A stretch of DNA of 6,686 nt from Chloroflexota bacterium. Lineage in GTDB: Bacteria; Chloroflexota; Limnocylindria; QHBO01. A program made the position numbers and the translations under genes. Under the pieces are notes generated by a model. That model had not been told where the DNA came from. It did no database searches and worked only from the letters and a program-made list of their open reading frames with translations. The stretch's first letter is position 1, and the number at the start of each line of letters is the position of its first letter. The stretch spans positions 1 to 6,686 of the forward strand of contig VBKA01000129.1 of assembly GCA_005879815.1 (NCBI GenBank), written 5' to 3'. Below are positions 1 through 5,709 of this stretch, in pieces.

Positions 1-209
1 CGCGATACATCGTGTATTCGGACGATCCGCTCGGGGTTCTCAGGACCCATGGGTCCTCGCGGGTACCTGCTCCCTTCGTGGTCAGCTGGGCCACATCACT
101 CCTCCGATCAGCAACGCGGCGAGTGTCCGACGCCGTGCCGAGCACGTCAAGGGAATCGGCGGGGCCGCCGACCCGCTACCGGCAGACAAGAAACCGGACA
201 GACATGGCC
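1..209. other. No supported gene
   Basis: Frames 1 to 3 on the plus strand stay open here, but the translations are Arg/Pro/Gly-rich and have no recognisable domain or convincing ribosome binding site. The minus strand is cut by several stops. The only structure seen is a perfect 16-bp palindrome at 42-57 (AGGACCCATGGGTCCT). A partial gene entering from the left edge cannot be excluded, because frame 2 is open to about 263, but nothing supports it. Confidence 0.5.
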
Positions 210-233
210 GGGCGCCTGCCGGAGCAGGCGCCC
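210..233 (-). terminator. Strong hairpin, probable terminator of the secreted-protein gene
   Basis: Positions 210-219 and 224-233 form a perfect 10-bp GC-rich stem around a 4-nt loop. Read on the minus strand the loop is UCCG closed by C-G, the very stable UNCG tetraloop class. It lies 36 bases past the stop of the minus-strand gene at 270-974. No uniform T-run follows on either strand, only a T-containing stretch further on (revcomp of about 190-205), so this may be a weak terminator or a 3'-end stabiliser. Confidence 0.5.
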
Positions 234-269
234 TGTTCCATGAGCGGCTGGGCATGTTGCCCGGCTAGC

Positions 270-974
270 TCAGTCGCGCAAGTCGCGATGCCTACGCACG
301 GTCACCGGACGCTGAAGCCGTCGACCGACGGCGATCAGCACGCCGGTTCCGAGCAATGCCAGCACCAGGGTGATTGGCGACTGCTGACTGGTCGGTGCGA
401 ACGCGGTGTTCGGGAGCGTGGTAACCCCACCGGGGCCACCCGCGGTCCCCTGGACGCCGCCGCTCGCGCCGCCGCCGCCAGTGGTTCCGCCGCTGACGCC
501 GCCACCACCGCCAGTGGTTCCGCCGCCACTGCCGCCAGTGGTTCCGCCGCCACCGCCGCCACCAATGGTCGGAGCGCACTTAACCCAGAACACCTTGTGC
601 TTGATGTTCTGCGTGTTGCGGCCCTCCCAGAAGAGCTTGTAGTGGCCATTGGGCAGCTGGTAGGCGCCTTCCTCAGGCTGGCGGTCTTCGCCGTTCGCGT
701 TCGTCAGGTACGTGCCGGCCAGGACCGTGCCTCGGTCACCAGTCGGCGGCCAGGATTCGATCCACCAGTCGCCTGCCTGTCCGGCATCGGCGAAGAAGAA
801 GTGCAGGTGGAATGTGCACACATGTGGCTGGTTCTTCACCTCGGGGCTCGGCTCGGTCGCGCCGTCGTGGATCTTGACCGTTCCGTTGTTTCCCGGGGCG
901 TCGTGAGCGGTCACGATGCCGGCCCCAATGGCCAGCAGCGTCGAGGTCGCCAGGACTGCCATCAGTCGCCTCAT
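270..974 (-). CDS. Secreted protein with Gly-rich linker and LPxTA-type sorting tail
   Basis: The 234-residue protein appears to be exported and held at the cell surface; its biochemical role is unknown. Residues 1-23 are a signal peptide (basic start, hydrophobic core, VTA before His24). Residues about 29-133 form a compact domain with a His/Cys motif HVCTFHLHFFF (51-61), many Trp/Tyr residues, and Cys53 and Cys133, which could form a disulfide across the domain. Residues about 138-183 are a Gly/Thr repeat linker. The tail has LPNTA (187-191), a hydrophobic segment (about 200-216) and a basic end (GRRLQRPVTVRRHR), the layout of a sortase substrate. GGGAG precedes the ATG by about 8 bases. 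The gene is divergent from the molybdate cluster and followed by a hairpin. The family is not named here, and no sortase is in the window. Confidence 0.88.
   Translation of the reverse strand: MRRLMAVLATSTLLAIGAGIVTAHDAPGNNGTVKIHDGATEPSPEVKNQPHVCTFHLHFFFADAGQAGDWWIESWPPTGDRGTVLAGTYLTNANGEDRQPEEGAYQLPNGHYKLFWEGRNTQNIKHKVFWVKCAPTIGGGGGGGTTGGSGGGTTGGGGGVSGGTTGGGGASGGVQGTAGGPGGVTTLPNTAFAPTSQQSPITLVLALLGTGVLIAVGRRLQRPVTVRRHRDLRD
474..560 (-). repeat. Imperfect repeats coding for the Gly/Thr linker
   Basis: The plus-strand string CCGCCAGTGGTTCCGCCG recurs three times. Its GTGGTTCC core starts at 481, 514 and 538, so the steps are 33 and 24 bases, both multiples of three. On the coding strand the repeats give GGTTGG units in the secreted protein. 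The surrounding GCC/GGC-rich DNA is the kind that changes length by slippage, so linker length probably varies between strains. Confidence 0.75.
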
Positions 975-1220
975 CGCGGTTCTCCCGTTCTGCTTTGCTG
1001 CAGGCGCGAGAACGCAAAGCGAGTGCCATCGTGGGACCCTCCCAGTACTTTCTGGCTAGCTGTAACGAATCCGCAAGGTCCGGCGCGCAGTTGGGTATGG
1101 AGATGTAACGACGACTGGTGCGTGCGATCACCGCGCCAATGTCCCACCGTGACCGCGACGCTTGGAGACGGCGATTGCCAGATCTCAGCTCGAAGCGTGA
1201 ACTCGGGTTCGCCAGCACAC
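975..1220. promoter_or_regulatory. Divergent intergenic region upstream of the secreted-protein gene
   Basis: No gene is supported here. A perfect 7-bp inverted repeat GCTTTGC (992-998) / GCAAAGC (1014-1020) with a 15-nt spacer sits just upstream of the minus-strand start. The octamer TGTAACGA occurs twice in the same direction, at 1061-1068 and 1104-1111, 43 bp apart (about four helical turns). These are candidate regulator sites for the gene at 270-974. I could not pick a convincing -35/-10 pair on the minus strand. Confidence 0.3.
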
Positions 1221-1256
1221 CTAGACACATGGCCCTCGACACGGCATGATGTCTAG
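1221..1256 (+). promoter_or_regulatory. Candidate leaderless promoter inside an inverted repeat
   Basis: TAGACA (1222-1227) and CATGAT (1245-1250), separated by 17 bases, resemble -35 and -10 boxes (5/6 and 4/6 consensus matches). They would place the transcription start at about 1257-1259, on the ATG itself, which fits the lack of a Shine-Dalgarno sequence. The outer edges are a perfect inverted repeat, CTAGACA (1221-1227) / TGTCTAG (1250-1256). CATG follows on each inner side with a one-base offset. A protein bound here would cover both promoter boxes, as expected for autoregulation or molybdate control of the downstream operon. It does not match the E. coli ModE operator (TATAAC-type arms). 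Confidence 0.45.
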
Positions 1257-1258
1257 CC

Positions 1259-1697
1259 ATGAGCATTAAGAACGCGACCTCGGTGATCCGCATCGGTCGG
1301 GCGGCCGAGGCCCTTGGCGTGAGGCATAGAAACGTTGCGTCGCTGGGAAGCCCAGGGGACGCTCTCGGTCACCCGCTCGGCGGGGGGCCAACGGCTCATC
1401 GACGTGACGGAGCTGAGCCGTCGCCTGGCCGATCGGCGACAGGCGCGGAGTGACCGGCCGGTCGTCGCGCAATCCGCCAGGAACCGCTTCACCGGCATCG
1501 TGACCCGCGTCGACCGCGACGGTGTCGCGGCGGTCGTGGAGGTTGTGTCGGGGCCGCACCGCCTCGTGAGCATGATGACCGCCGAGGCGGCCGAGGAGCT
1601 GGACCTGCAGGTGGGCGACGAGGCGATCTGCGTGGTCAAGGCCACGAACGTGGTGGTCGAGGTGCCTGCGCGGAGCGGCGGTCAGGGTGTGCGCTAG
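1259..1697 (+). CDS. HTH-TOBE molybdate-type transcriptional regulator, apparently frameshifted
   Basis: Two frames together encode one protein of about 145 residues. The ATG at 1259 starts the first DNA-binding helix (IRIGRAAEALGV) and ends at GTG 1319-1321. The remainder, GIETLRRWEAQG onward, lies in the +1 frame from 1323. Omitting A1322 joins them into the standard excisionase/MerR-like helix-turn-helix (about 10-57). The wing region has GGQR (about 42-45). A TOBE/Mop molybdate-binding domain follows (about 72-137), beginning SARNRFTGIV and containing VVKATNVVVEVP. In the second frame a TGA at 1320-1322 blocks extension, so an intact start would have to be TTG at 1335, which lacks the first helix. 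The 3' end overlaps modA by 11 bases, so it should be cotranscribed and control modAB. It may be a pseudogene, a base error, or a rare programmed shift. Confidence 0.8.
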
Positions 1698-2484
1698 GTG
1701 GCTCACCGCGGTGGTGGTTGCCACTCTTTCGACCGCGTGCTCGCCGGGCTTCAACGGAAGCTCATCGACGACCCAGGGACGTCCGATCACCGTGCTGGCC
1801 GCCTCCTCCCTGCAGACAGCCTTCACCGCCGCCGGCAACGAATATGAGGCCGCCCATCCCGGCAGCACGGTGACATTCGGCTTCGACGCATCGAGCGCGT
1901 TGCGGACGAAGCTCGAGGAGGGCGCCGCGGCGGATCTCTTCGCCTCCGCCGACGTTGCAAACGCTCAGCGTCTTGTCGAGGAGGGCTTCGCCATCGGTCC
2001 ACCCCGACCCTTCTCCGGCAATGGGTTGGCGATCGTCGTGCCGTTTGACAACCCCGCCCACATCGAGACGCCGGCGGATCTGGCCAGGCCAGGGGTCCGG
2101 TTGGTCGCCGCGGGTGATGGCGTCCCCATCACCTCGTACGCGACGCAGCTGATCGAGGCCCTCGCGCGTCAGCCGGGCTATCCGCCCGGATACGCGGCCC
2201 AGGTGGCTGCCAACGTGGCATCGCGCGAGGACAACGTCGCGGCGGTGGCGGCCAAGGTGGCGCTCGGTGAAGGCGATGCAGGAATCGTGTACGGGACCGA
2301 TGCGCAGGCTTCATCTCGTCTGAAGCGAATCCCCATCCCGGCCGGGGTGAAGGTGTCAGTGACGTACGCCGCGGTCGTCGTCAAATCATCCACGCAACCC
2401 GATGCAGCACGCGCATTCCTGCGCTTCCTGGCCAGCTCCCCAGGACAGGCGACCCTGGCCCGCTACGGGTTTGTGGCTCCGTGA
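1687..2484 (+). CDS. modA: Molybdate ABC transporter substrate-binding lipoprotein ModA
   Basis: ModA captures molybdate (or tungstate) outside the membrane and delivers it to the ModB permease. The 265-residue product has an export signal ending in a lipobox-like LSTAC, with Cys18 as the lipid anchor. Family motifs are in order: ITVLAASSL (34-42; oxyanion-contacting Ser), FDASSALRTKLEEGAAADLFASAD (66-89 region; second Ser), DGVPITSYA (144-152), and GDAGIVYGTDA (196-206), whose Tyr202 matches the ligand-contacting Tyr of ModA. Length is typical. The start is GTG, overlapping the regulator by 11 bases, and the signal peptide fits this start. The stop overlaps the modB start (GTGA), so translation is probably coupled. 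The overlap with a molybdate-type regulator supports the specificity. Confidence 0.95.
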   Translation: MCARWLTAVVVATLSTACSPGFNGSSSTTQGRPITVLAASSLQTAFTAAGNEYEAAHPGSTVTFGFDASSALRTKLEEGAAADLFASADVANAQRLVEEGFAIGPPRPFSGNGLAIVVPFDNPAHIETPADLARPGVRLVAAGDGVPITSYATQLIEALARQPGYPPGYAAQVAANVASREDNVAAVAAKVALGEGDAGIVYGTDAQASSRLKRIPIPAGVKVSVTYAAVVVKSSTQPDAARAFLRFLASSPGQATLARYGFVAP

Positions 2485-3272
2485 GACTGCGAGCGTCTGG
2501 CGTGTGGCTGGTGGCGGCGATCGCCACCGCGCTCCTCGCCCTGCCCGTTCTCGTCTTGCTGGGGAGGGCAGTTGTCGAGGGGTCGCTGGGGCTGACGGTG
2601 ACCAGCCGCGTGGTCCTCGACGCGCTGGCCCTCAGCCTTGTCACCTCGGGCGCGAGCCTCGTCGTCACCATCGGCATCGGCACGCCGCTCGCCTACCTGC
2701 TGGCGCGCCGCCGGTTCCGCGGCTCGTGGCTGGTGGAGGGATTCGTGGACCTGCCCATCGTCCTGCCGCCCTCGGTGGCAGGCCTCGCGCTGCTCTTCGC
2801 CTTTGGTCGTCGCGGCGCCATCGGTCCTGCATTCGAGGCTGTTGGCGTCGAGATCCCGTTCACCACTCTCGCCGTCGTTGTCGCGCAGACCTTCGTCTCG
2901 GCTCCCCTATTCATCCGGGCCGCATGCGCAGGATTTCGCGACACGAACCGTGACCTGGAGGACGCGGCACGTGCCGATGGCGCCAGCGAATGGGCCGTCT
3001 TTCGCTCGGTGACGGTGCCACTGGCGAACGCGGCGCTGGCGGCCGGCCTGGTGCTGGCCTGGGCCCGAGCGTTGGGGGAGTTCGGCGCGACGATCATGTT
3101 CGCCGGGAACATCGAGGGGCGGACCCAGACGCTGCCCCTGCTGGTGTATTCCGAGTTCCAGTCGGTCGACGGTCTGGGTCGATCGACGGCCGCTGCGGCG
3201 GTCCTGGTGCTCGCGGCGCTGGCCGTCCTGGTGGCGGTGCGAGCGCTTCGCTGGCGGTCGCTCTTCGCGTGA
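2481..3272 (+). CDS. modB: Molybdate ABC transporter permease ModB
   Basis: ModB forms the membrane channel for molybdate import as a homodimer that docks on the ATPase ModC. The 263-residue protein has hydrophobic segments near 8-29, 47-76, 91-109, 127-147, 183-200 and 237-254. The cytoplasmic EAA loop that contacts the ATPase is at about 160-182 (EDAARADGASEWAVFRSVTVP). The ModB/CysT-type signature ARALGEFGATIMFAGNI (195-211) is followed by RTQTLPLLVY. Length is typical. The GTG start lies within the modA stop, so no separate ribosome binding site is needed. No modC follows; a convergent gene begins 11 bases after the stop. The ATPase must come from elsewhere in the genome, or transport is lost. 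Confidence 0.95.
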   Translation: MRLRASGVWLVAAIATALLALPVLVLLGRAVVEGSLGLTVTSRVVLDALALSLVTSGASLVVTIGIGTPLAYLLARRRFRGSWLVEGFVDLPIVLPPSVAGLALLFAFGRRGAIGPAFEAVGVEIPFTTLAVVVAQTFVSAPLFIRAACAGFRDTNRDLEDAARADGASEWAVFRSVTVPLANAALAAGLVLAWARALGEFGATIMFAGNIEGRTQTLPLLVYSEFQSVDGLGRSTAAAAVLVLAALAVLVAVRALRWRSLFA

Positions 3273-3283
3273 AGCCTGAAGAC

Positions 3284-3721
3284 TTAGGTGGACTCGGGAC
3301 TCGGCGCGGGCATCGCCGGCGGCGGCTCGCGTTCCAGCAAGCGCCGAACGAGCTCTTCCGCCTGCTCGATGCGGAACGGTTTCTCCAGGATGTGAACGTC
3401 CGCGATCGACGACATCTCTTCCTTGCGGGACCGCAGCTCCACGATATCGGCCGAGCAGAGGATGATGGGCACCTCGCGTAGCTGTCCATGTGCTCGGGCC
3501 ATGAGCAGGATGTCCCACCCGGACGGTGCACCCCTGCCGAGCCGGAGGTCGATGACGAGCAGGTCAGGGTCGGTGCTCGCGATCCCTTCGATGGTCGCCG
3601 TGTCCCCGTCGATCGCTCGCACGTCATACCCCTCCTGCGTGAGGAGGTCGTGCATCAGCTCGAGGAACATCTCGTTGTCGTTGACGACCGTGATGCGCGG
3701 AGGCTTATGAAGCGCGTTCAC
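3284..3721 (-). CDS. Stand-alone response-regulator receiver protein
   Basis: This 145-residue protein is a single receiver (REC) domain with no DNA-binding or enzyme output domain, so it probably acts in phosphorelay or by protein contact in the cytoplasm. Seen: ITVVNDNEMF (10-19) at the acidic pocket, DLLVIDLRLG (53-62) with the phospho-acceptor Asp58, switch Ser90 in IILCSAD, and conserved Lys114 in ILEKPF. The first pocket acid is Asn14 rather than Asp, while Asp15 is kept. Residues 132-145 are a Pro/Ser-rich tail. GTG is chosen as start because GGAG (3731-3734) lies 9 bases ahead and the first beta strand follows. It converges on modB with 11 bp between stops. No histidine kinase is in the window. 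Confidence 0.9.
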   Translation of the reverse strand: MNALHKPPRITVVNDNEMFLELMHDLLTQEGYDVRAIDGDTATIEGIASTDPDLLVIDLRLGRGAPSGWDILLMARAHGQLREVPIILCSADIVELRSRKEEMSSIADVHILEKPFRIEQAEELVRRLLEREPPPAMPAPSPEST

Positions 3722-3934
3722 GCTGAGCGACTCCGATCACTACGTCGCTGCGATGACGTTGTAATGGGATTGCCTCTTGGGGTATCGGCCTGCGAGCCCG
3801 GGCCTCATAGCATAGCGTGCACGGATTTCCATGCCCCGGGATCCGCTGGCCGGCTCCAGGCTGCCCAGTGGGCCCGCTACTGAACCGGCCTCGTCATGCT
3901 CAGACCGTCGGCCATTGAGGTGTCGCCGGGTAAG
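3722..3934. other. Intergenic stretch between the response regulator and the tRNA fragment
   Basis: No gene is supported. Together with the following bases to 4094 this is a gap of more than 350 bases, in which the only recognisable item is the tRNA fragment at 3935-3979. A near-palindrome GAGCCCGGGCCTC lies at about 3794-3806. Weak -35/-10-like elements can be drawn for the response-regulator gene, but none is convincing. Confidence 0.4.
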
Positions 3935-3979
3935 TGGTCCGGGCGACTGGATTCGAACCAGCGACCTCCTGAGCCCCAT
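3935..3979 (-). tRNA. 3' fragment of tRNA-Pro(GGG), candidate attachment-site remnant
   Basis: Read on the minus strand, this gives in order: anticodon loop ATGGGGC (anticodon GGG followed by G37, as in tRNA-Pro), stem half TCAGG, variable loop AGGTC, T arm GCTGG-TTCGAAT-CCAGT, acceptor strand CGCCCGG, discriminator A, and encoded CCA (TGG at 3935-3937). The 5' half is missing. The bases before the loop (CGGGA) pair at only 3 of 5 positions with TCAGG. No CCGGGCG acceptor strand or D arm is found where a 73-77-nt tRNA would need it (about 4007-4013). Integrases commonly use exactly this part of tRNA genes, from anticodon loop to 3' end, as the crossover site, leaving such a copy at the far end of an island. 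It could also be a decayed tRNA gene. Confidence 0.7.
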
Positions 3980-4094
3980 TCCCGATCCGGCCGTGCTTAG
4001 GGTGCCGATTGAGCGTGGACGCGACCCCCAGACGTAAAAGTATTACGCTCACGGGCGTGGCCGATAAGGCGGCAGCTTACGCTAGGCGCCTGGG

Positions 4095-4259
4095 TTAGAA
4101 CGGGACCGCCGGCATGAGCCCGGCGACGTAGGCTGCCAGGAGCAGCCCGCCGACAAGCACGAAGAATCGCAGCCACCCGCGGAGGGCAAGGCCGCCTGCA
4201 ATGGCCAGAATCACCAGAAGCACGGTGACGATCGGCCGAGCATCAACGGCGATCTGCAT
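4095..4259 (-). CDS. Small two-helix membrane protein, hypothetical
   Basis: This short reading frame encodes 54 residues. It starts MQIAVDARPIVTVLL, has hydrophobic segments at about 9-25 and 32-48 separated by a basic turn (RGWLR), and ends PAVPF. The clean hydrophobic pattern and G/C-rich third positions favour a real gene. Evidence for the start is weak: upstream of the ATG there is only GGCTGAGCGGCG, a poor ribosome binding site. It lies 6 bases after the stop of ligase-like debris on the same strand, so it may once have been the second gene of an operon. Function is unknown. Confidence 0.55.
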   Translation of the reverse strand: MQIAVDARPIVTVLLVILAIAGGLALRGWLRFFVLVGGLLLAAYVAGLMPAVPF

Positions 4260-4265
4260 CGCCGC

Positions 4266-4456
4266 TCAGCCTAGCCGCTCACCGATCCGCGAAGGTGCCT
4301 CGGCCAGCCGAAGGGCCACCGCCGGCCGCGCGAGCGTTGCGCGCCAGAATTTCCCAGGCCGTGCACGCCATCCACCTTCGGCTCGACTGCCCAATGATCC
4401 GGTTGGGCAGCCTGCAGCGCGCGCAGCCCGTCGTTGGCATGGACCTGCGGAAGCAC
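4266..4456 (-). pseudogene. Possible remnant of an ATP-dependent nucleotidyltransferase/DNA ligase gene
   Basis: On the minus strand one frame from 4456 reads LRALQAAQPDHWAVEPKVDGVHGL. EPKVDG resembles motif I (KxDG, catalytic Lys; here codon 4376-4378) of ATP-dependent DNA ligases, and Trp a few residues ahead is also usual there. The frame loses protein character after GL. A different frame then looks coding (ATLARPAVALRLAEAP) and stops at 4266-4268, suggesting a frameshift near 4350-4365. Further upstream another frame gives DYVFTQLKASLGGSAGAG before a stop at 4464-4466. No intact gene can be built, and no other ligase motif is visible, so the family assignment is tentative. The remaining gap to 4604 holds nothing else I can support. 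Confidence 0.28.
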
Positions 4457-4604
4457 TCCGGGATCAGCACCATCGAATGGCGCCCGCCCCCGCGGAGCCG
4501 CCGAGGCTCGCTTTGAGCTGTGTGAAGACGTAGTCCGGATCGGGTGCTTCAGCGAGTTACCTCTCGACGCGAACAGATAGCTCGCTTCATGGCCGGGCTC
4601 AGCG

Positions 4605-4793
4605 TTAGTCGAGCCCCCTCGATGTCAGGCGCTCCAGGCGATGTCGGATGAGACCTGCAGTTGCCAGCTGGTCTCGATCGAACTGACGGCGTTCCTCTCG
4701 TCGTCTGATGATCTCGCCGTACTCACAGGTCCCCGCGAGGAGCGCCGCGACTGTGAGCAGCTGGGCCAGCGTTACGGTATCAACGGGATCCAT
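4605..4793 (-). CDS. Small membrane-anchored hypothetical protein
   Basis: The predicted 62-residue product begins MDPVDTVTLAQ, has one hydrophobic helix (about 7-24) and continues as a strongly charged, probably helical region (EIIRRREERRQFDRDQ, then RHRLERL). This suggests a membrane-tethered cytoplasmic coil. The frame stays open upstream to 4895, but that part is Cys/Arg/Pro-rich, lacks protein character and would overlap the start of the divergent gene at 4884, so the internal ATG at 4793 was chosen. GGGG lies very close to this ATG, so the ribosome binding site is doubtful. Function is unknown, and a chance frame is possible. Confidence 0.42.
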   Translation of the reverse strand: MDPVDTVTLAQLLTVAALLAGTCEYGEIIRRREERRQFDRDQLATAGLIRHRLERLTSRGLD

Positions 4794-4883
4794 TCCCCTA
4801 TCTTCGGCGATCAGAGCTGTTGCAGGAAGGGCTGCCCATCTGCAAGGTCGTCCGCAAGGTGAGATGAGACGGGAGGGCAGGCA

Positions 4884-5600
4884 ATGGATCGGCACCTAAC
4901 GCCACGCGTCGTGGCTCTGTTCTGCTGGGCTGCCGCTGGGATGCCACTGGTGGCGCTTGTGATCTTCATGGCCGCATATCGGTTCGACGTTGGGCGGCTC
5001 GCGGATCTGCCATCGATCGTCGGGGATCGAAACGCTGCAACGACCCTGCGCTGGGCGGGCCTGGCCGATCTCCTCGCCTATCTGCCCATAGCGCCGATCG
5101 TGGTGTATCTGCATCGGCGACTCAGCGACCGCGGGCCCGACCTCATCCGCCTGCTGACGTTCGGCGGTTTGGCCTACGTGCTGCTGGGCAGCCTTGGCGG
5201 CACGCTCTTTGCCACGGTCGGGCCCCCGCTGGTCCAGGATGGGTCAGCAGCCGCGCGGGTCACATTTGCCGCCTTCGCCAACCTGGTCACGCTCACGCTG
5301 TGGGGGACGCTGGAGCTCATCGGCCTCGGCGTATGGCTGATCGGCGTGGGATGGCTCACAACGGCCGAGAACCGGGTGTTCGGCATCTTCGGAGTGGTGG
5401 CCGGCATCGGCTCCATGCTCTCAGCGGCCCGAACCGCCATCACCGGACGATCAGTAGCCGATCTCCCAGGCCCGCTCGACTTCGTGGTCGTCGGATTGCT
5501 CGGGCTCTACGTGCCGTGGCTCGTGTGGCTGGGAGTCCGCCTCTACCGTGAACGTTCCCAATGGGCCCCGGCCAGCGAACAAGAAAGGGAGGCCGTGTGA
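4884..5600 (+). CDS. Six-helix integral membrane protein of unknown function
   Basis: The 238-residue protein is almost entirely hydrophobic, with segments at about 9-31, 54-77, 87-112, 125-155, 163-182 and 198-219. Short charged loops separate them (HRRLSDRGPD at 77-86; RLYRERSQ at 219-226), and the C-terminal tail is polar. No catalytic motif, transporter signature or metal site stands out. In layout it resembles the DUF4386-type group of small bacterial membrane proteins, but that is only a resemblance. The start is well supported: GGGAGG at 4871-4876 sits 7 bases before the ATG. It is a single gene, divergent from the small protein at 4605-4793 and convergent with the lipoprotein gene at 5710-6279. 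Confidence 0.85.
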   Translation: MDRHLTPRVVALFCWAAAGMPLVALVIFMAAYRFDVGRLADLPSIVGDRNAATTLRWAGLADLLAYLPIAPIVVYLHRRLSDRGPDLIRLLTFGGLAYVLLGSLGGTLFATVGPPLVQDGSAAARVTFAAFANLVTLTLWGTLELIGLGVWLIGVGWLTTAENRVFGIFGVVAGIGSMLSAARTAITGRSVADLPGPLDFVVVGLLGLYVPWLVWLGVRLYRERSQWAPASEQEREAV

Positions 5601-5709
5601 CCCGCCCCCCGGGTCCCTTCCCCCAACCAAGAAGGATGGATCGGCAGCATAGATGGCCCGGGCGCCCGCCCTGGACACGGCGCTCGTTACGCGGACGCGA
5701 TGTGGTTCG

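Noticed and set aside
12..1256. Long plus-strand open frame of 414 codons
   Set aside because: It runs antisense to the secreted-protein gene, its Ala/Ser/Gly repeats mirror that gene's Gly linker, and it crosses a region with no protein character. The minus-strand gene has signal peptide, domain, sorting tail and ribosome binding site.
736..1293. Minus-strand frame of 185 codons covering the divergent intergenic region
   Set aside because: It overlaps the true gene in another frame and would bury the promoters of both divergent genes; the translation has no domain-like pattern.
3740..4037. Short frames on both strands reading LVRIQSP and GDWIRTSDLL
   Set aside because: These strings are well-known artefacts of translating the T arm of a tRNA gene; they mark the tRNA fragment, not proteins.
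4050..4107. GGCCGATAAGGCGGCAG followed by GGGTTAGAAC, like the 5' half and T loop of a Ser/Leu tRNA on the plus strand
   Set aside because: Acceptor strands do not pair, the D loop lacks GG, no anticodon arm forms, and the right part overlaps the end of the small membrane-protein gene.
4201..4533. Plus-strand frame of 110 codons
   Set aside because: Arg/Ala/Pro-rich with no hydrophobic or domain pattern; antisense to the small membrane gene and the ligase-like debris.
4794..4895. N-terminal extension of the small minus-strand protein up to 4895
   Set aside because: The added residues lack protein character and would overlap the well-supported start and ribosome binding site of the divergent gene at 4884.
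5599..5615. GACCCG-CCCCC-CGGGTC hairpin over the stop of the membrane-protein gene
   Set aside because: The stem is only 6 bp and is followed by a C-rich rather than T-rich tract, so I do not call it a terminator.
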